Position numbers and translations under genes: made by a program. Shown here piece after piece: positions 60,582 through 64,000 of a stretch of DNA of 64,000 nucleotides. The notes under the pieces are model-generated. The model had not been told where the DNA came from. It worked only from the letters and a program-made list of their open reading frames with translations, and made no database searches. Source of the DNA: Chrysoperla carnea (taxonomy: Eukaryota; Arthropoda; Insecta; Neuroptera; Chrysopidae); assembly GCF_905475395.1 (NCBI RefSeq), contig NC_058340.1, positions 55,220,181-55,284,180 of the forward strand, written 5' to 3'. How positions within the stretch are numbered: the stretch's first letter is position 1; each line of letters begins with the position of its first letter.

Positions 60582-62350
60582 AATTGATCTGATTATACCA
60601 GTAATGACGTCCATTTTTTATGAACCTGCGTTTGATTCGACTTTTATGGATTTTATCTTATTTACCTTGATAAGAAATGAAATGTATAACGAGCGATCTA
60701 TGAAAGTATTTTATATTTAGATAAATTTTTTTTACAGATTATCGCATTTTCTTTGAAAGGGACTATACATATACACTGAAGCTAGATTTGCTCCATCTTT
60801 ACTTCTAGAGAGCTCTAAAAGATAGGTTCTATTATTCTATGGCTCTAACTAGAACTCCCAAGAGGTCCATAAGTAAGTCTAGCCATAGTTATGATTATTG
60901 CATTGCCGTGACCAGGAAAAATATTGCCTTCATTACGTAAATTCAAAAATTTTGACCGGGACACCGGGTGTGTGTATCCAAAATTTCTAACATCTATAGC
61001 TCTGAAGGGAACATTTCTGGACACATGTTTCTTTTACCAGAATGCTTGTTTAGGTGTAACCTATCACCCACTAGATTACCGACCATTTATTTGGATACAC
61101 CCAGATTAATTAAATGTGAATGAAATAAATTTTTTTATTAATTTAGCTCACGGTTTTGACCTAAGAGGGAAGGGCAAAATTGTAATTTTTCTCCATAGGA
61201 AGCAAATCAAAGTTTTTCGCTTAAAAATGTGTCAACAGTATTTTAACATAAACACAATGTCTCACATACTTAATCAACTAATTCTATGGTAAGTCCAGGT
61301 CCAAGGAGGGCAGCTGCATTTATATATCCCCCGCTCGGATGGAGTAATGCCTTCATCATGATTTTATATGCTTAGATTTGATCACTAGCTAACGGAGGCT
61401 TCGAAGGAATAGGTAGCACTAGCTGAAATATCAAACGTAGTCCACTTTCCCGAAAATTCATCAACATTTATGTAAAAAAAAAAAAAAATAAAATAAAATA
61501 AAAATGTAATTTATACATTATAGTTAGTATAGATAGCGATTTACAAGAACGTATTACATATTGCCTATACTGTTTAAAAAATTACAAAGCCTAGAAGATT
61601 TTCTTGAAGGAAAAGTAGGGAAAGTACATCAAATAAACAACATTAGTTTATTATAAAACATTTCAAATAATATTCAAAAGGAATTAATAATCCAAAAATG
61701 AAATTCCGATTGATTTTCAAGGTATTTCTTGGAGTTTTTTACAAGAGATAACTTTGACTAACTTTTTAAAGTTTTTTCATGCGATTATAAAAAACATTTT
61801 CAAGTGCTTAAAACCAGCCAGAAAATTAATTGATTTATTTGATTTCGGCAAAAAAACTTCCTGTCTAGAGCTGCAGTAATGCAAGTTTGGCATCACAAAA
61901 AAATGACTGAAGATATCGGGATGCGGCTTTTTTTTTATTTCTTTGTAATAGTGAAGTAATCAAATAAGATCAATTTAATCATAGGACACAAATCAAATAA
62001 CAAATATTGAATCCTGTTTTACTCCAAAAAAAAGATTATAAAAAATGAAGAATATTAAAAATAGCTAAATTATGTCATAGCAATTTGTTATTTAACAATT
62101 TTGATTTGTAATAGATTTGTTAAATCGATTTTACAGGATAATAATTTTAAATATATACAAAATTCAATTAAAAAAGATCCTTAAAAATATAAATAAAATA
62201 ATTCAAAATTAGTGCGTTAATTACAGTAAGTTGAAAATCATGACGATTACAGTGCACAAAATATGTAATCAAACTTGTCCATATGAGTTTATTGTAAATG
62301 TCAAAGCACTCATGTCAAGAAGTAAATAAGTTCAAAATTTTATATTGTAA
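60582..62350. other. Region upstream of the TUG gene, no other gene seen
   Basis: A 61-codon open stretch at 60924-61109 is bordered by short inverted tracts ('gggtgtgtgtatccaaa' and 'tttggatacaccca'), so it looks like a small foldback, not a gene. No TATA or initiator can be assigned for the downstream gene. The leader before 62351 is AT-rich. Confidence 0.45.
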
Positions 62351-62899
62351 ATGGCTTCAAATAAAACTATTGTGGTGTTGGCTCCAAATGGTAGACGACA
62401 AAATGTTAAAGTTACCCCTCATACAACGATTTTACAAGTATAAACATTCTTTTATGTAAATTTACAAAAAAAATTTATAAATTGATACATATTTTTTTGT
62501 TTAGATTTTGGAAGAAGTATGCAAGAAACAAGGTTTAAATTCATCAGATTACGATATAAAACACCACAACCAAGTTTTAGATACAACGGTACTCATGCAA
62601 TTTAGTGGATTGCCAAATAATGCCCAATTAGAACTATCAACAGCTACTAAAACCCGTGTAGAGAGTGAAGTCATATTAGGTTTACAATTGGAAAGTGGTA
62701 CAAGATTAATGGGGAAATTTCAACCAAAAGATTCTTTATGGGAAATAATAAGTACTTTATGTCCAAATGAATTAGAATCTGAAAATTTAGTCATTATTTA
62801 TATGCGACAAGAAATCTATGGAAAAGAAAATTTGTATAATGCTACACTACGAAGTTTGGGTGTAACAGGTGGCCGAGTAATGTGTCGACTCATTCACAG
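62351..62899 (+). CDS. ASPSCR1: ASPSCR1/TUG orthologue, N-terminal part (continues past window)
   Basis: Exon 1 is 62351-62437 (29 codons, donor GTATAA). Exon 2 is 62505-62899 (acceptor TTTGTTTAG, probable donor GTTTGT at 62900, leaving two bases of the next codon). The protein starts MASNKTIVVLAPNGRRQNVK, VTPHTTILQ, then ILEEVCKKQGLNSSDYDIKH. The VLAPNGRR...VKVTP start, the LPNNAQLEL segment and the repeated ubiquitin-like pattern ending LRSLGVTGGRVMCRLIHR match the N-terminal ubiquitin-like region of TUG, the tether that holds GLUT4-type vesicles and regulates p97/VCP through a C-terminal UBX domain. The UBX part is not in the window. Reading the frame on through the donor would stop after two codons (FV), which supports splicing there. 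Insect function is inferred from orthology. Confidence 0.88.
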
Positions 62900-63059
62900 G
62901 TTTGTATAAGCAACTTTACGGGGTGCAAACTTTACTTATAGTATATTAGAGACGCTTTAAAAAGTCCTATCCTTGTCATGTAAAATACTTTTTGCACAAT
63001 ATATTTTTACATTTTTGAGTTAGCGTATTGTGGTACAGGCAAACATGATGTGTTTCGCA
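62900..63059 (+). other. Start of TUG intron 2
   Basis: Intronic AT-rich sequence up to the inserted hAT-type element. The intron does not end within the window. Confidence 0.6.
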
Positions 63060-63224
63060 CAGGGCAAGATTAACCCTCAACGGGACCCTAGGCAACCATC
63101 AATTTGGGGGCCCTTTTTTCACGTCCGTTCCCTTCTTTTTTCGATTAAAAAATACAAACTTATATCTTTCATAAAAATTTTATTGTCACAATGTAATAAT
63201 ATCAATAAAATTATTATCTACATT

Positions 63225-63548
63225 TTAAACATGTCGTTTTCTACATTTGTTTTCGGCAAATTCATCAATTATATCATCAATATCGATTTTGTTCAATAAA
63301 TCTGAATCAATGCAAAGTATACCTAACATCTCGAGTCGCTCTTGTCACGTTGTAGCTCTTTCAGCAGCTTTGATTCTTTTTAATTGCGAGAAGGATCGTT
63401 CGGCAGAACAATTTGGAATCATTAATGTTAAAAAAATAAGAAGGGCTATTTCTGTGTTAGGAAATACATCGGCTAATTGATCTTCCATTAGAATCTTATA
63501 CAAATGACTATGGACTATCTGGAGTTCACGTAACTTTGGAATTGTTTC
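63225..63548 (-). pseudogene. hAT transposase C-terminal remnant
   Basis: The minus strand reads KLRELQIVHSHLYKILMEDQ, then LADVFPNTEIALLIFLTL, then MIPNCSAERSFSQLKRIKAA, then an in-frame stop and QERLEMLGILCIDSDLLNKI to a final stop. The pattern 'FPNxEIALxIFLTLxxxNCSAERSFSxLKRIK' is the hallmark of the hAT C-terminal dimerisation region. The internal stop and loss of all N-terminal and catalytic parts show it is dead. The plus-strand ORFs over the same bases are shadows. Confidence 0.8.
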
Positions 63549-63601
63549 ATTTCAATGAAAAATTCATCATTCTAGTTGAAATTTTCGCTTAAAGGCTTCT
63601 A

Positions 63602-63816
63602 CACCCTCTGTTCCAAAAATAACCGAAATTTTTCAAAATAAAAACAACGAGTGTACATTTTGAGATAATTCTTTTTTATTATTCAATATACTCTCCTTTC
63701 AGTTCGATACACTTCTTTACACGCTCATACAATTTGTCAAATGAGTCGGAAATGTCCTTTTTATGAACCTTGTCTAGTTCGTCGGTCGTCGCCTTTTGAA
63801 TCCGGTCAATTGAGTT
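63602..63816 (-). mobile_element. Mariner-family 3' fragment nested in the hAT element
   Basis: The minus strand at 63816-63679 reads NSIDRIQKATTDELDKVHKK, then DISDSFDKLYERVKKCIELK, then GEYIE and a stop. This has the form of the last 45 residues of a mariner transposase ('...W(K)KR..KCI...G.YFE'). Beyond the stop, 63602-63678 carries 'gttccaaaaataaccg', typical of a mariner terminal inverted repeat, next to TA at 63600-63601. The other end and the DDD/D catalytic part are absent. It inserted into, or was captured by, the hAT-type element. Confidence 0.7.
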
Positions 63817-64000
63817 TTATTTATTTGAGTAAAATTTATTTTCAGTTCGGATTATATTTTTCTTTCACTCTCTAGAACTTTATTTTTGTAAGAAAATTTT
63901 AGAAGTCTTTTTCATTTTTCGGGAGCCCCCTATAAACGGGGGCCCTAGGCAACTGCCTATTCTGCCTACTTTTTAATCCGGCCCTGGTATCGCATAAAAC

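Larger units (their letters stand above)
63060..63986 (-). mobile_element. hAT-type element with decayed transposase and nested mariner fragment
   Basis: A 927-bp element in TUG intron 2. Ends read inwards CAGGGCAAGATTAACCCTC (left) and CAGGGCCGGATTAAAAAGT (right), with subterminal 'ccctaggcaac' / 'ggccctaggcaactg' tracts. Flanking 8-mers GTTTCGCA (63052-63059) and GTATCGCA (63987-63994) match at 7 of 8 positions. It contains a minus-strand transposase remnant (63225-63548) and, inserted beside it, a mariner 3' fragment (63602-63816). No intact transposase, so it is non-autonomous now. Confidence 0.82.

Noticed and set aside
60924..61109. 61-codon ORF upstream of TUG
   Set aside because: Bounded by short inverted tracts typical of a small foldback, with no recognisable protein.
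62508..62909. Single-exon 133-codon gene starting at 62508
   Set aside because: It is the second exon of TUG. The true start is the ATG at 62351, and the last two codons before the stop are intronic.
63030..63480. Two plus-strand ORFs after TUG exon 2
   Set aside because: They lie in the hAT-type element. The meaningful reading is the transposase remnant on the minus strand.

Overview
The window is strongly AT-rich nuclear DNA from an arthropod, almost certainly an insect. The coding exons have clean GT-AG introns. One gene is a YGPP / SSSYGAP structural protein of the kind seen in insect cuticle and resilin-like proteins. The rest is packed with short DNA transposons, a Helitron and a tRNA-derived SINE-like copy. 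I cannot fix the order or species. No bacterial, CRISPR, rRNA or intact tRNA features are present.

Three real genes can be supported. (1) A secreted low-complexity cuticular/elastomeric protein on the plus strand: a 10-codon first exon at 40518-40547, a 2.6 kb intron and one long exon at 43173-45317; 724 residues in all. (2) A complete seven-coding-exon CLN3 (battenin) orthologue on the minus strand, 53029 down to 49173, 450 residues, with a possible 5' non-coding exon near 55711. (3) The first two coding exons (160 codons) of an ASPSCR1/TUG orthologue on the plus strand from 62351, truncated by the window edge. CLN3 is a lysosomal/endosomal membrane protein, TUG a UBX/ubiquitin-like vesicle tether and the third an extracellular matrix protein. 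Nothing suggests that they act together.

Layout: 1-40500 has no recognisable host gene and is a mosaic of non-autonomous elements: a pogo-like MITE (775-1226), a Helitron (4721-5186), hAT-type MITEs with 8-bp duplications (6461-7007, 9120-9305), a SINE-like piece (about 9785-9880), a nearly perfect 156-bp-arm palindrome (14868-15197), long-TIR elements with TA duplications (20874-21611, 39339-40078), other foldbacks, and repeat families found in several copies and both orientations. 40518-45474 is the cuticular gene. 45480-49170 is repeat-rich spacer. 49173-55711 is CLN3 with repeats in its introns. 55712-62350 holds more inverted-repeat elements, another hAT MITE (57747-58347) and a Tc1/mariner-size MITE (60012-60234). 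62351-62899 is TUG, and its next intron contains a 927-bp hAT-type element (63060-63986) that carries a decayed hAT transposase C-terminus and a nested mariner fragment.

No clearly new biological system was found. The observations most worth a second look are the 155/156-matching palindrome, the 62-bp-arm hairpin at 36868-37023, the nested hAT/mariner composite, the pogo-like MITE with eight internal copies of a tract resembling its own end, the CLN3 C-terminus that lacks the usual CaaX-like end, and two unexplained coding-like ORFs (51651-51869 and 56792-57079).
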